Below, in pieces: positions 12,301 through 22,439 of a DNA stretch of 64,000 bases; positions within the stretch are counted from its first letter, which is position 1, and every line of letters starts with the position of its first letter. Made by a program: the position numbers and the translations under genes. The notes below the pieces were generated by a model, which was given only the letters and a program-made list of their open reading frames with translations, made no database searches and was not told the DNA's origin. Origin of the DNA: Symbiodinium microadriaticum (Eukaryota; Sar; Dinophyceae; Suessiales; Symbiodiniaceae); assembly GCA_001939145.1 (NCBI GenBank), contig LSRX01000469.1, positions 239,264 to 303,263 of the forward strand, written 5' to 3'.

Positions 12301-13090
12301 GAGTGCCTTCTGGCATTATGTTGCTAGCTGTGCTGGAAAACGTGCTGCTGAAGCTGCTCGCACTGCTAGTTCTCGTGGTGCTGCTATTGTGGAAATGGAC
12401 TGGGGAGACAAACATACTTGCCGGTTGCTTGCTTGTGGTGGTGCTCCCAGCAGAGGTGCTCGAAAACCTGCCGTCGACGCGGAAACTAGTTTTCCAAGTC
12501 GAAGATGATGTAGAGTCTGTCGGCGACTCTGCCGCGGACGTGGGCAGCATGTCCTCCTCACCGAGAAGTTCGAAGCTTGTGTTCGTGGCATTGTCGGGCG
12601 GGTACAGCGCCGCCGTCGTTCCTGCACCTGGCTGTGGTGCAGCGGATGCCCATTGAGCCGTCTCGGAGTGCATGGACGTCCGGTTGTCCTTCGGCTTGGC
12701 CTCCTCGTGCATCTGCGGCGTGCCGTGCTCTGGAGTGCCGCCAATCGAGGGAAGTCCATCTGAGCTGTTCCACATGGCTCCACGGAGCCCTTGCTTCTCG
12801 TCCGAGCCGGTGTTCAGAACGAAGCGGCCAAGGAGGGCCATTGTCGTGAGAAAGAGAAGCCCACACAGCAGCGCGAAGCGACACGGAGTCACTCGACAGT
12901 AGAAACTGATAAGGCTCTGAAAACTGTCGTTCCTTCTGGTAGTCGGTGCACAGGGGCCAGCCAGCAGCTCTGAATCAGCGTCAGATGCCGGTCCCACGCC
13001 TACACCATGAGAGGTCCAGGCATATGCGCTGCTGCGGCGGCTGTTCGCCGACTTCAAGTCCAGCACCTGACGCCTGCGCCCAAGGAGCAT
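9308..13090 (-). CDS. Membrane-anchored alpha-amylase (GH13) with S/T-rich stalk and fascin-like beta-trefoil
   Basis: A single 1260-codon frame with a true ATG (upstream in-frame TGA at 13112) and a TGA stop. Residues about 71-93 form one hydrophobic segment after a basic N-terminus, giving type II topology. About 180-500 is a Thr/Ser-dominated, probably O-glycosylated stalk. About 510-590 is Cys-rich. About 595-712 has repeats of the kind GRYVTARPDGTVTASS, matching fascin-like beta-trefoil modules. About 755-1110 is the GH13 barrel: region I DVVLNH (836-841), region II RVD with nucleophile D958, region III YQE with acid/base E983, region IV HD (1046-1047). About 1142-1260 resembles the amylase C-terminal beta domain (CEHRWR). 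It should hydrolyse alpha-1,4-glucan at a membrane or secretory surface. Unusually, Lys-His after region II is Leu-Tyr, and the Asn before HD is Phe. The layout is closest to animal-type amylases. Confidence 0.93.
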   Translation of the reverse strand: MLLGRRRQVLDLKSANSRRSSAYAWTSHGVGVGPASDADSELLAGPCAPTTRRNDSFQSLISFYCRVTPCRFALLCGLLFLTTMALLGRFVLNTGSDEKQGLRGAMWNSSDGLPSIGGTPEHGTPQMHEEAKPKDNRTSMHSETAQWASAAPQPGAGTTAALYPPDNATNTSFELLGEEDMLPTSAAESPTDSTSSSTWKTSFRVDGRFSSTSAGSTTTSKQPASMFVSPVHFHNSSTTRTSSASSFSSTFSSTASNIMPEGTRTASGTVTYTTVGSTVTSSLTTFHGTTSLATTSPATTHTSSFQATLIRETSQTTSSVLTSTGSSSSTPTTSMTTITDTSTRTRPAADTVTATYSTTSSAAATMSTITTSSTTNRTTRTDIVTPRYTTRSTTTLSGTTSSNAILGTAPAENTHSTSTVRSIRSNSMPQISVTDTSTQTYTRSSTVVTTGLGLVSTSTARATATTTLSFSTTAAATVASKSTSASTTTLTVTGTSTATGDTAFKFQLEGPSPAVPNCYLEPLVPKSGCLRAAVLVGVQFGLNHYGQETSGKRICLNRLREAGLNTFVFRAGLCELWNCSTRGALRKCADGLPLRRGTFLASQHRLVTTGRDGELVLEEDAVAGLALAVFSNEDGTVSLQSREGRYVTARPDGTVTASSTVLGTSEKFHKVSLEGSDFALRTAHSTWLTDGLGRLQASPEATRGHFQLHIREGSAMSATSGSEGHPLAHRTSVHSTLCRYQEPVGGLGGRQRRSPSYVKLWEWNYADVARECQETLGPQGFDAVQLSPFTEHVKGHQWWVRYQPVSFGLNSRSGTAPELRRAVAACRAAGVAIIADVVLNHMARPCHSAEAQTNGATPCVGWSGTRYGNRQSEGAYGWDSAGPTDFHHQVDHLTWGACGVGPETGFLCGSLVTTDCSCCKCDMYGLPDWNLSQPTVQEMHSRHLSDLFEMGVTMLRVDAALYMESEHFAAIVHRFPWDVVYQEWWHELAVPGRTDVFGLYRDLHFMRKLADMLHVANAERAAEVVMLSRGDYFIPPHEALYITCFHDGRTDNADPATPTFKNGLAFHQQQLFMMASPFPVSVLLWSGYSWKSIEQGPPGCESGGHCVPRSPFTDFLGSATECLPTPTGTPLPAEQSSSRQWVCEHRWRGVAGLLQFRKACRGLPVEQVWTRGTVPTMRSGHVAFRTGQECFVAVARGGQGDFELSGLQLQFPSGRYCDLASYDGRSCSREVFVHDDGRIQHGVVPDGDLTAISVAVRWPS

Positions 13091-13200
13091 GAGCCGACTC
13101 CCTACGACCCCTCACGCAGCCTCTTCTTGAGTGAGAAATTCACGCCAGCAGCATGCACCAAGAGCTGCAATCGACAAAGCTTGCATTACTAGTTCTCCGG
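13091..13200 (-). promoter_or_regulatory. Possible 5' leader / trans-splice acceptor of the amylase gene
   Basis: Upstream of the ATG on the minus strand is TTTGTCGATTGCAG, a pyrimidine-leaning tract ending in AG about 80 nt before the start. In dinoflagellates spliced-leader addition uses such AG sites. This is inference only; no TATA-like element is evident. Confidence 0.25.
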
Positions 13201-13746
13201 CCTCACTGGGCAGGGATCTATGCAGGGTGAGAGCACATGTGCAAGCCGGGGAGGCCAGTTGAGAGGGCATGTGGCATTTCGTTCCAGCTCTGGCGTAGTT
13301 CCAGTTTTCAGGAGCTGCTCTCAGGCCTCTAAAACATGTTTTGGATCGATACGTGGTCCTTCTGGGCAGACCTAAGGTGTTGGGTTCGGGGGTTGCGACG
13401 CTCTCGCACGAGTTTCGGCTCTCGCAGCTTGGGCAATCCGGGCGAGGTGTCTGAGTTGGATCTGTGCGCCTTGCGACCATTGCGCAGCAACTGCTATGTG
13501 AGGTAGCGATCGCAGGGTTTAGGGTTTGAGACTTCAGGTTTAGGGCGCCGTAATGCAGAGCCCTTGACAAGTAGAATAGGGTTCATTGAAGGGCTGCTCT
13601 TAAGGAGGTCCATAACTTATGGGTCACTATGAGAGTTCTCTGACATAGGGGGCCTTCATGATTAGAACAGGGCTGTATACCAGAAAGAGAACCCTAACCC
13701 GAAGGCACAGTATCATTATTACTAATTATTCCGACCCCTTCCACGG

Positions 13747-15187
13747 CTAGCTGCATTCTGATTCTGTCATTTGTGAGCGACTGTGGGCCCGACGAAGTTG
13801 CTCCTCGTCGATGTGAACGCCCTGGCCCTTGAGATGTTGACGGACGTCCTCTGCGAAGAGAGAGCTGGCAACTTTAGTGGATTTTTGACGACTCATGTCG
13901 GAGGACCGAAAGTTCAAAAGTACGGACCCAGTAAGGAAACAGCCTTGCAACGGAAGTTTAGAAACAAGGTTTGTTTGTCAGCTCGGAGGATTGCCTGTTG
14001 AGGAAGACCATGCAAAGCTACACGAACTACACTCCTAGCCCAAAAGCGCGCATGATATCCAAAGTCGCCAGATAGAGGAGACAACCCCATTTAAGAATCT
14101 AGACCCAAGAAGCTTTCAAATCCGAGTGATTTCTCTGTCTCGGTCAACCCAAAAGCCCCCCAACAAAAAAACTGCAGCCACATGCCAGCCACATGGCCGT
14201 AACCGTGCAGTGGATCATATGCATGAGGGCAGCGTCATATCTTCTTCGCTAGTCTTTTCTCTTGGCCCCTCAGTCTCTCGTTCATGCCATATCCCTCAGC
14301 GCCAGTGCGTGTTTAGGCTCCCTCTCTCTCTTTCTTTCTTCCGCCAGGGCTATGGACAGGGGAAGTTCCCCCCTCTTTCTCTCGCTCTCTCTCTCTCCAG
14401 CTCTGGCTTGGCAGCAAGCCCGATGCGACCCCGCTTGGCTGCCTGAGCGATCACTGCCACATCCCTGGCCACATGGAACAGACGGCGCTGCAGCTCCGAC
14501 AGCACCCTGAGGAGCAGCTCCTCCTCAGGGGTCTGGATGGCTCTTTCTGGCCGACATGTGAGGCAGCGGCTCGGAAACCGGGAGGACTACATCCAGAAAC
14601 GGCGGGAGCAACGCCCTCGTCCCTGCCCTCGGGCCAGCTTCACATCCACGAAGCAGATTAAGCACACACCGATGCCTTAAACACCGAATCACCCAGGCAC
14701 TGGCAAGAACTGCTTTCTGGCCAAGCCGCTCAAATCTCTAGGCTTCAGCTTCGCATCGCCAAGTTCAGGGCTCGGAAACACGGTGCCGCGTACTAACCCT
14801 GTCCAAACATATCCGGAATCCCTGAAGCAACTATAGACCTGTGTTTCGCCACTCAAACTGTAAGACTGTGGGGGTTCTTGTCCGAAGCTGCGAGGTAATC
14901 GCGCATCTCATCTTAAAGCTTCAGCGCCTGGATATGGTCATTTCTGAAAAAAATAGCCGTCCCTGAAAGCGAGGGTCCTCATACAGCGCACTAGTCTTTC
15001 GGGCCTATAATAAGGCGTATCAGCCTCCCAGTTTCTGAAGCTCCTACTTGCCGGAGATGCCCTGATGAAAATGGGCGACTTCCTCCTTGGCTTCTGCAGC
15101 CCAAGCTGTCCAGACAGCCGCAGCGGCCGCTGCAGTGGCTGCTAGCAGCCCAGCAGCTCGGAGGAGCCTCGGAAGAGAAGGAGACAT
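13747..15187 (-). CDS. Small five-exon gene (about 144 aa), unknown function
   Basis: Proposed exons: 15187-15061, 14911-14859, 14748-14701, 14532-14430 and 13850-13747. The ATG at 15187 opens a signal- or anchor-like N-terminus (MSPSLPRLLRAAGLLAATAA, followed by further Ala and a Trp pair). Junction phases agree: CAGG^GC (GC donor) to TTTAAG^AT; CTTACA^GT to GCGAAG^CTG; TTGCCA^GT to CATCCAG^ACC; CGGG^GT to CTCTTCGCAG^AG. The last acceptor is a textbook pyrimidine tract. The central exon is amphipathic (ELQRRLFHVARDVAVIAQAA). The product ends MTESECS and TAG. No family is recognised; a targeted or membrane-anchored small protein is plausible. Exon 3 could start 6 nt later. Confidence 0.58.
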
Positions 15188-15199
15188 CCTCAAGCTTCG

Positions 15200-15256
15200 G
15201 GGCTGCTTTCAGGGTTTCAGGGTTTAGGCTTTGGGGTTTAGGGTATAGGGTTTCAG
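15200..15256. repeat. Telomere-like tract upstream of the five-exon gene
   Basis: GGGTTTCAGGGTTTAGGCTTTGG-type degenerate heptamers lie directly 5' of the ATG at 15187. Confidence 0.75.
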
Positions 15257-16860
15257 AGAAGATCCCATGGGCCTTTTTTGCAAAAGGGCCCTTTGTCCGT
15301 GGGACTCCATCAAGGGATCCCCTGGATTGTTGTTGAAACTCACATTCCACCTCAACTGTACGATTACCACGAAGTTGGCACCAACACGAGGACCCAAGAT
15401 ACACCCTGGATTTCTTCCAAGTACGCTGGAGCTCTAGCCGAAATGCAGTGCGCATGCTTCAAAGCCCCTGCGGGTCTCAGAATTCGGCCCGTCTGCGACG
15501 GTCTACTCAGCTCCCCGATGACACCAAACATACCAGGGCACCGCCACCAGCCGCCTGATTCATCCGCGCCGGCGTACTTGCCCTGGAACCTGCAAACGAG
15601 CTACTTGAGGGTGATTTGGGCTGTGTGAAGTCTGTATGCTACACTGCTACACTGTCAAGCACCAGCGTGGAATTACGACCGTATTTCTACATTATGCCAC
15701 ACATTTTCGATCGTTCCTCATCAAACTGCGCCGGCTCTCGATATTTGAGACCTTCATCTCATGCCAGAAGTCGTTTACATCAACTCTTGGAGTAGAGCCA
15801 ATGGCGACAAGCGCAACCCATGCCACGGCGTGGTGCCAGTGGCAGGCATGATCTGCTGTCTGCTGCGCTCTGGTACATTCAGCTGCTAGGGAACGCGAGG
15901 CAGGAGCAATCATGCCCGTCTTTCTCTAGGACCCAACTCCATCTGCACTTCAGCATGGGTAGCGTACCACGATGTGAACGTGCATGCTGACAGAACAGAT
16001 GTTGCCACCGTTCGTGCGTATACTCGAGATTACTCTGACCAAGTTCTCTGGCAAATTGGCGGGGGAGAAAATCTACTCCCGAATACTCGAACCACAACAT
16101 CTCAAGCGAAATGATATCATGACCTTCATGAAAAGAACACCCGCTGGGCTCCTGACATGTCAGCCGGTGTGGAGGGCTGTCTAGCCGTAGCAATAGCTGG
16201 AGCCGAAATTGCAATAGTAAAATAATTTGCCTTGAGATTTTTGTTAGACCATTTGGGCCCCTATAGTAACGGACAAACCTATCGAATGCGGGACCATGAC
16301 TGGGGCACTGGCTGGACAGAACTGCATATCCTTGTTGCTTCCTGTTGATCTATCCATTAAGCCAAGAACTCGGAGCAGAAACTGGGCTCGCTGGCAGTGA
16401 CATCTGTGCGCTTGGCAGGTTGGGAGCTTTCTTCTCCCAAGGCATCTTGATGTTCCTGGCAGGTAATTGCTATTAATGCCCATAGTTTTGAAAGAGTCAA
16501 TTACTCTTCCGCGGATGTTTGCAGGGACAGCTTCAAACTTTACCAGTGCCAGAGCTTCAACCTGTCAATTCATTACGTGGAGATAGGCCTACCTTGCGCA
16601 GCTGTGGCTTGGCTCACATGAATCGAATTCCTGAAAGCATCGCAACAAACGATCCACTCTGTGGCAACGTCAGACTTCGCCGCACCTTATCACGCATCCT
16701 CATATCCTATTTAGGAGCTGACTGTGGGAGGCGACAAAATGCCGGCCACACGTGATTTTTGTATCCACTCCTCGGAACAGGGTGCGCTCGACTCTTGAGG
16801 CAACAGATATGCGAGCTGTCTCGGGGTACCATGCCATCCGAAGGTCTCACAGAAAGCTGA
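15257..16860. other. Ambiguous coding signal, no gene called
   Basis: Open frames of 60-110 codons occur on both strands (plus 15984-16184, minus 15879-16214, minus 15692-15913) and overlap each other. None has a paired start, donor and acceptor set that I could settle. Confidence 0.4.
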
Positions 16861-16869
16861 CCAATTGTA

Positions 16870-16960
16870 CCCATAGGCCCCTTTGTAGTTCCTTTTTATG
16901 GTTCATATTTAGAATCCTATAAGGTAATCCCGAAAAGGAACTACTTAGGGGCCTATGGTA
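16870..16960. mobile_element. Foldback mini-element, family 1 copy
   Basis: This is a palindromic MITE-like element of about 90 bp. Its ends are CCCATAGGCCCC and the inverse GGGGCCTATGG, and each arm continues into AAGTAGTTCC / GGAACTACTT. The 30-bp centre (TTCATATTTAGAATCC) is not palindromic. The flanks suggest a TA target. No coding capacity. Confidence 0.8.
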
Positions 16961-17094
16961 CTGCCAGGATCGGGAGCTAGGCTATGCACGCACGTTGTGC
17001 TGAGCGCTGCGCAGCCTTGTGGGCTAAGAGCCGCACGAGAACTCCAGGAAAAATCGCTAGAGCCAAGAAGAAGGGCTCCTTGAACCTCAGTGTA

Positions 17095-17191
17095 CCCATA
17101 GGCCCCCAAGTAGTTCCTGTTTTGTGGTCTATATTTAGAATCCTAGAAGGTAATCCCAAAAAAGGACTACTTGTACTTAGGTTCCTATGGG
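17095..17191. mobile_element. Foldback mini-element, family 1 copy (diverged)
   Basis: It has the same ends and centre as the 16870 copy, with substitutions and an extra TTGTA insertion in the right arm. TA flanks on both sides (GTA-CCCATA, TATGGG-TA) fit a TA target duplication. Confidence 0.78.
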
Positions 17192-17249
17192 TAGCTCTTC
17201 TTGGAGTCGACTGCGAAGAACATGGGGGGGTCCAGGTTTCACATACGGC

Positions 17250-17343
17250 TGATGGACACAATCCTGCATGAGCTTGTATACCTAAACTATGGGATTTATG
17301 GTACTGTACTATACTTGGGCCATGCAGAATTTTGTCCATCAAC
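17250..17343. mobile_element. Foldback mini-element, family 2 copy (diverged)
   Basis: The outer arms GATGGACACAATCCTGCAT and GCAGAATTTTGTCCATC are inverted repeats. The centre holds CCTAAACTATGG. Related copies lie at 39615-39714 and 44885-44990. Confidence 0.65.
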
Positions 17344-17756
17344 AGTATGATACCCGCTGTGCTACCAAGCTTTATCAGCACCCGACCATGTTTCAAACCT
17401 CCGGGCTTCAGTTTGAACCTATACAGGTGAATAGAGGTCTTGTTTCTGGTCAAAGGGTGTCTCATGGTGGCGGAACATCCGTAAAAAGTACAACAATGTA
17501 TAGCACTTGGTTTCAAGAAACACCCGTGGTTCCTGATACAACCAGGACTGGTCAAGGCACTGCGTCGTACTCGAAGTGGGCTATGCCGAAAGAAGCCTCC
17601 TGCACTTCCGCCGATTGGACCTCGTGGGAGGCGGTGGGATCCGAAACCATGAAGGCTCACCCTCCTCTGGTCGCAGACTCAACTGGCGAGTTGCAGGAGT
17701 GCATGTCATCCCTACTGGAGCGTTCATCCAATCCAGAGTGGCCCCGTGTCGTCTAG

Positions 17757-17886
17757 GTTCTTTGGCCCCTTTGAGGCTTGGAAGCTAATGCCGGTGCAGC
17801 TTGCTGCAGAAACTGCTTCTTTTGCAGCTGCTGAACAATATCAGCAAAAGGACATCACATCTTGGCTTATTACTTCCTCAGCTAGC
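17757..17886 (+). CDS. Candidate terminal exon, hypothetical
   Basis: After acceptor GTCTAG the plus frame reads RFFGPFEAWKLMPVQLAAET, continues with an Ala/Glu/Gln-rich stretch, and stops at TAG (17887). Upstream, 17576-17756 carries two overlapping plus frames of coding-like composition that would have to be joined by a frame change, so the upstream exon is unresolved. Confidence 0.4.
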
Positions 17887-18277
17887 TAGCATCCAACGCC
17901 ATCCACACACGTGCAATGGATGGGCGTCAAAGCCGTGACGCCCATGTGAGTCGTGAAGCTGGAACCCCGCCGACATTCCTCAAACCCAACAAGACCAGGT
18001 CCACCACCAAGCCCAAGCAGACGGACCAGAATGGACCGAATGGAAACCGACACAAACACAGCAAGTCTCGCCGGGCAGGCGGGTTCAGATGCATCGGGCT
18101 GCGCCAAAGCAGGAACCTCAAAGCACACGGAAGTCGGTTTTTCTTCCCTCCCACTTAGCTTGGACGAGCCCGCATTGCAGGGTATGTTCGGATAGGTCTG
18201 ACTTGCAAAGACCAGCATAGCTTCCAAGAAGTCGGTTTGGGGTTTAGGGTTTCAGTCTTCAGTTCAAGGGATTGTTC

Positions 18278-18997
18278 AAGCAACATTGAGTACGAACGAC
18301 GCCCGACAAATGCCAAACCCATCCCGCAACGAAGCTTTGAACATTACCGGCGAACGGGGCCAGAAGCCCGAGTTGTACTTCTTGTGCACATGGATGCGGC
18401 AGAGCTCTTGAATTTGATCACCCTGAACCTTCGAGGCTCCGCGGCTGCATACTACGATTCCGGTCTGGAACAGTGAGCAACTGCTCATAGGCCCCTAAGT
18501 AGTTCCTTTTTGTGGTCTATATTTAGAATCCTATCAGGTAATCCCCAAAAGGAACTACTTAGGGGCCTATGGGTGGAAACCGTCAAGGAAAGCACACTGA
18601 CTTCCAGCATTTCGCTGGCTACCCACTTGGACGCAGAAGCAGCCTAAGGTCGCTGAAGCCCGAGCGCGGTTTCGAAGCAGCAGGAAGTCCTCATGTCGGT
18701 GTCGTTCAATTACACTAGTAGGTGCATCCAGGGGGCCTAGCGCCTGGCGCCACAATCCGGCTAGTTAGTCGAAAGGTCCGAGTACTTAACGATCAAACTC
18801 TCTCCCCTTAATCCCGATCTGCACATTCTACTGCTACTGTCCTAAACGCGGGTACCTTGGATCTTTGGGGCAGCGAAGAGACATGCGAGCTGCACATGAC
18901 CAGTCCTAAGCCGTTGCATCAGTTGTGGTCAGCAAGAATATTGCCCGCTTGACAGATGCTACGGCTACGGCCAAGAGTCGGGTCATCTCAGAAGCCG
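18278..18997 (+). CDS. Two candidate exons of a hypothetical gene with a MITE in the intron
   Basis: Plus exon 18278-18472 (ending YYDSGLE) stops at donor GAACA^GTGAGC. Exon 18933-18997 begins after GTGGTCAG and reads KNIARLTDATATAKSRVISE in matching phase. The intron (18473-18932) contains a family 1 foldback element only 11 nt after the donor. The downstream donor GCCG^GTCGAG is possible. Function unknown. Confidence 0.42.
18484..18573. mobile_element. Foldback mini-element, family 1 copy
   Basis: A 90-bp palindromic element with near-perfect arms (CTCATAGGCCCCTAAGTAG and its inverse). It lies inside the proposed intron 18473-18932. Confidence 0.82.
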
Positions 18998-19065
18998 GTC
19001 GAGCTGCATCTCAAACCCTGAATCTGAACCTTGACCCTGTAGACTCTGGACCGACCGTCTTGACA

Positions 19066-19157
19066 TTAAGTCTCCAGTGTAGTTCCGTTTTATTGGTTGA
19101 GAAGATTTTACAGTTAGGATCCTATAAGGCTGCCCAAAAAGGAATTGCAATTGACCC
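19066..19157. mobile_element. Decayed foldback element relic
   Basis: TGTAGTTCCGTTTTATTGGT, then TAGGATCCTATAAGG, then CAAAAAGGAATTGCA align in order with family 1 but carry many changes. Confidence 0.5.
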
Positions 19158-19999
19158 TATAGACCCTGAACCGCCTAAACCCAAAGCCCGCTTTCTGTTT
19201 GAGGACCCGGTCCTGCACTTCGCGGCAATTCACCGCATCTCGCCTGGAACATTAAGGCTCACCCTAAAGGAACCAATTCCCTAAACCCTCAACCCTTAAA
19301 GGCTTTTAGGGTTCATCCAAGTTTCCACAAAGACGCAGACTTCCGCCGCTGCTCTGGGGTGGACGAGGCTAAAAGTCGGGCCCCAATATCACGGGGAGCA
19401 GAACTGAAGAACTGCGACTTCGATTATTGTACATATTACTGTTGTTACTAATTAGCTTTGTTGCTGCTGTTGTTGCTGTTAAACTCTATGTTATTCTGAT
19501 ATAACAAGCAGCTGGAGGCAATTCAACAGACAGACCGACGTGCCTTCTGCAAACTTCCCTCAGAAAGGAGCTAAGCCCATTCTTTCGCGCTTCCAGGTAT
19601 TCTGGCGCGAACCTCAGCGACTTGAATGAGAAGGGAACCTTTTTTTGAGCAGGGACTGCAATGCACTAAGCCTTGAGAAGGGAACCTAAACCCATTAACT
19701 CAACCCTTAGCAGCCCGTTGCAACCTGGCAACCGGCTTGCAACGTCACAGCAGTCCTAAACCCTAAACTCGTTTAGGCTTTCGGCGCTCACACTCGGATA
19801 ATAAGGTTTGGGGTTTAGGGTTCGCGCTTTATCGTTCAGGGTGTCGTTTTCCTATTTGGTTTAGGGTTGTAGGGTGTTAAGGGGTTTTTAGGGGTTTGCG
19901 GGTTTAGGGTGTGGAGATTCTTCTGAACTGGGCTCACTAGTCAGCTACCGACACATGCCATGCAGATTCTGCATACCAATACATGGTAAGTACATGTGT

Positions 20000-20085
20000 T
20001 ATATATATATACACATACATACATCCATACATACATCTATGCATGCATACATACATACATACATACATACATACATACATACACA
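20000..20085. repeat. TACA/CATA microsatellite
   Basis: Tandem CATACATACATA runs with scattered variants. They generate Ile/His/Thr and Tyr/Val/Cys/Met frames that are not genes. Confidence 0.9.
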
Positions 20086-20245
20086 CGCGTATAAAAGACA
20101 TAAATATATGGTATCTAATAGATATGAGACGTTGCCAGAAGCATGCGCTCCTTCTGGGCGCGAGGCTGTCGGACCATCGACCTCTGGGACGCGCAAAGAG
20201 TTTTGGTGTTTCATTTGCCATATACTGCTGTGGTAGATTACCGTA

Positions 20246-20328
20246 CATTATATAGTACATTATATAGTACATTATATAGTACGTTATATAGTACATTATA
20301 TAGTACATTATATAGTACATTATTAGTG
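20246..20328. repeat. 12-bp tandem repeat (ACATTATATAGT)
   Basis: About seven head-to-tail copies of a 12-bp AT-rich unit, one with a G substitution. Confidence 0.88.
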
Positions 20329-21506
20329 CATTCTAGTCTTTGTACACTACATTTTACTGTTGCAGTGCCCGGCTCCATCCGCTTTCCGTGGAGGTGAGGT
20401 CATCAACGTCCATCCAAATACACTCTATACAGCGCAAAGAGACGATCTGTTTATCTGCAGGCGCCGAGCTTAAGCTTTACACACACATACTACATCTCTG
20501 AATCTCAACAGAAGTCTCTGAGACACAGACTTCGAGGGCACCGCGGGGACGGATGCCAGCTTGTTCTTCAAGGTCTCGGAAATCAGAGAGGCCGATTTCT
20601 AGATAATCTAGTGGGCAGAACAATCAGCTTTTACATAGCAGGCTTTGGCTGCCCTGCAGGTTACGAGACTTGCGCGCTCGACATGTTGGCAGATTGCCGC
20701 CTCCGTTACGCGCGTCCTCTCTTGAAGAAGAATCGGAATCTGCGCGTGTCCATGGGTGGTATGCTCGACATGCTGATGTGCATATGTAGGCATCGGCGCA
20801 GTCTTGCATGCTCGACTTTGCACATTCACTCCGAAAAGCTGTAGAAGGCAGATTGCTGGACGAAATACAGAAGTGAGGAACAGGCATCGTACAGCCCTGC
20901 AAACTCATTGTACCTTCTGGTCACAGTCCATGACCTCAGTCAGGGCAGGCGCTCCTTTCGGAACACATCGCAAAAGAGAAATGCCGAGTTGTTGTCACTT
21001 CGAAGTGCTACGGTCTGCTTCGTCAACAGAGGATGTGCAAAGCGAGGTAGTAGCCCTTCAGGACCTGGCTACCAAGATCCCAAAACCCTCTTGCAACGTA
21101 GTCACCGCCTGGTAGCGGCCCAAGCCCTGAATACCCCGCGTCTCGTCGAGGAGACTCGCGCAATCAGCCAGGTTCCGAGCTGGCCCTCGAAGAAGACTCG
21201 AATGTGGTAGTCCTCATAGGTGTGAGGGTTTAGGGTTTATAGGGGGTGACAATAGGGTTTCGAGTTTAGGGATTGGTAAGGGGCTCCCATACCTATGAAC
21301 ATATAAGGGGGTCGTTGTTAACCGGGTTTGATGATTCGATGGGGCTTGGGGAAAAGTCTCTGGAGGCCGAGTGCTGCAAGGCTCCACGGGCCTCCGAAGT
21401 CTGTGCCGGGCCAGTTTTTGCCCCTGGATTACCTAGATTTTCCTGTGAGCTTCGTTCGGTGCCCCCCAACTTCCCAGTTCGCATAGCAAGCACTGTAGAC
21501 ACCTGT

Positions 21507-21552
21507 ATAGATAGATAGATAGATAGATAGATAGACAGATAGATAGATAGAG
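21507..21552. repeat. GATA microsatellite
   Basis: About eleven GATA units with one GACA variant. Confidence 0.92.
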
Positions 21553-22229
21553 TGGCTTTGTAGCAACCATCTAGGAACACTTTTGTGCTCTTGTAATAAC
21601 TTTATAACCCGCTGTAGCAACGACTGGGATGCCCGCCACGTGCTGCCCAGTCTTCACCAGCGATACCCTGGCCTTGACCGCCTGGCGCGGTGTTTTCGCG
21701 TGCCCCTTCTGGCACCTTCGGAACCATGTTCGAAATATTTCGTGCTGCAGCCGAACCTTTCCAGAACATTCTCAGTCTGCGTAGGACTAGCGGCTAGGAG
21801 CATCGGTCGTTCGATCCGCTTCTATCCGACTGCAGCTTTTCTGCCACTTTGGATGCAGCGAGCGGTGCTCAACTCCAAGCTGGTCTCGGCACCCGCTTCG
21901 CGACCGACCCTGAAACCTATTCCCTAAACCCTAGTCTCCAAGAGGCTCTTGGGGGAACAGCTCCGAAGGCCAGTTAAGCGAGCAGCAAGGCACGTCTAAG
22001 CCTTTGCTGAGGACGTCCTGTCCGCTGCCAGCATCGACAACCTCGAATCCTTAACCGCAAGGCAAGTGCAAGGCAAGGGCCGGGGGAAGAAGTCACCTTT
22101 GGGACTTTTCGAAAATTAGGGGTACCTTATTTTGGGGTCCTTATTGTAAGGATCCTACTATTTAGGGTACTATATTAGGGTCCCCTATTTTCGGAAACCC
22201 CCGTATCTTCGTAGCTGAGAGCCGACAGA

Positions 22230-22439
22230 CTAAGACGAACCGCCGAAGGTCGTCGTGACATTTTCCCAACAGCTACTCAACAACGTGCCATACAGTACTG
22301 GCAATGCCTCGTTTGCAACAGCCCTGAACCCCAAAATGCCGCAAGCCGGAGCTGCAGAGCAGGGAATACAGTGGGTTGCCTCAGGCAACGGCAAAGCGCC
22401 ACGCATCAACTCCAGAAACCAAGCCACCCCTCCAAGCAT
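22230..22439 (-). CDS. Candidate terminal exon, hydrophobic hypothetical protein
   Basis: A 69-codon minus frame of clean coding composition with Cys pairs and a hydrophobic middle (GGVAWFLELMRGALPLPE), ending at a TAG. Upstream exons were not found; the GTG-like beginning suggests an exon rather than a full gene. Confidence 0.35.
   Translation of the reverse strand: MLGGVAWFLELMRGALPLPEATHCIPCSAAPACGILGFRAVANEALPVLYGTLLSSCWENVTTTFGGSS

Larger units (their letters stand above)
19160..22220. other. Repeat-rich interval, only weak coding signal
   Basis: It contains telomere-like tracts (19280-19300, 19750-19920), CATA/TACA repeats, a 12-bp tandem repeat and a GATA microsatellite. Plus frames near 20908-21210 and 21650-21790 have some coding-like composition, but no gene model could be closed. 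Confidence 0.5.

Noticed and set aside
16977..17660. 227-codon minus-strand frame
   Set aside because: It runs through two foldback elements of different families, which are non-coding elsewhere, and lacks coding composition outside short stretches.
20000..20085. CRISPR-like repeat array
   Set aside because: It is a simple CATA/TACA microsatellite with no conserved repeat-spacer alternation, in a eukaryotic context.
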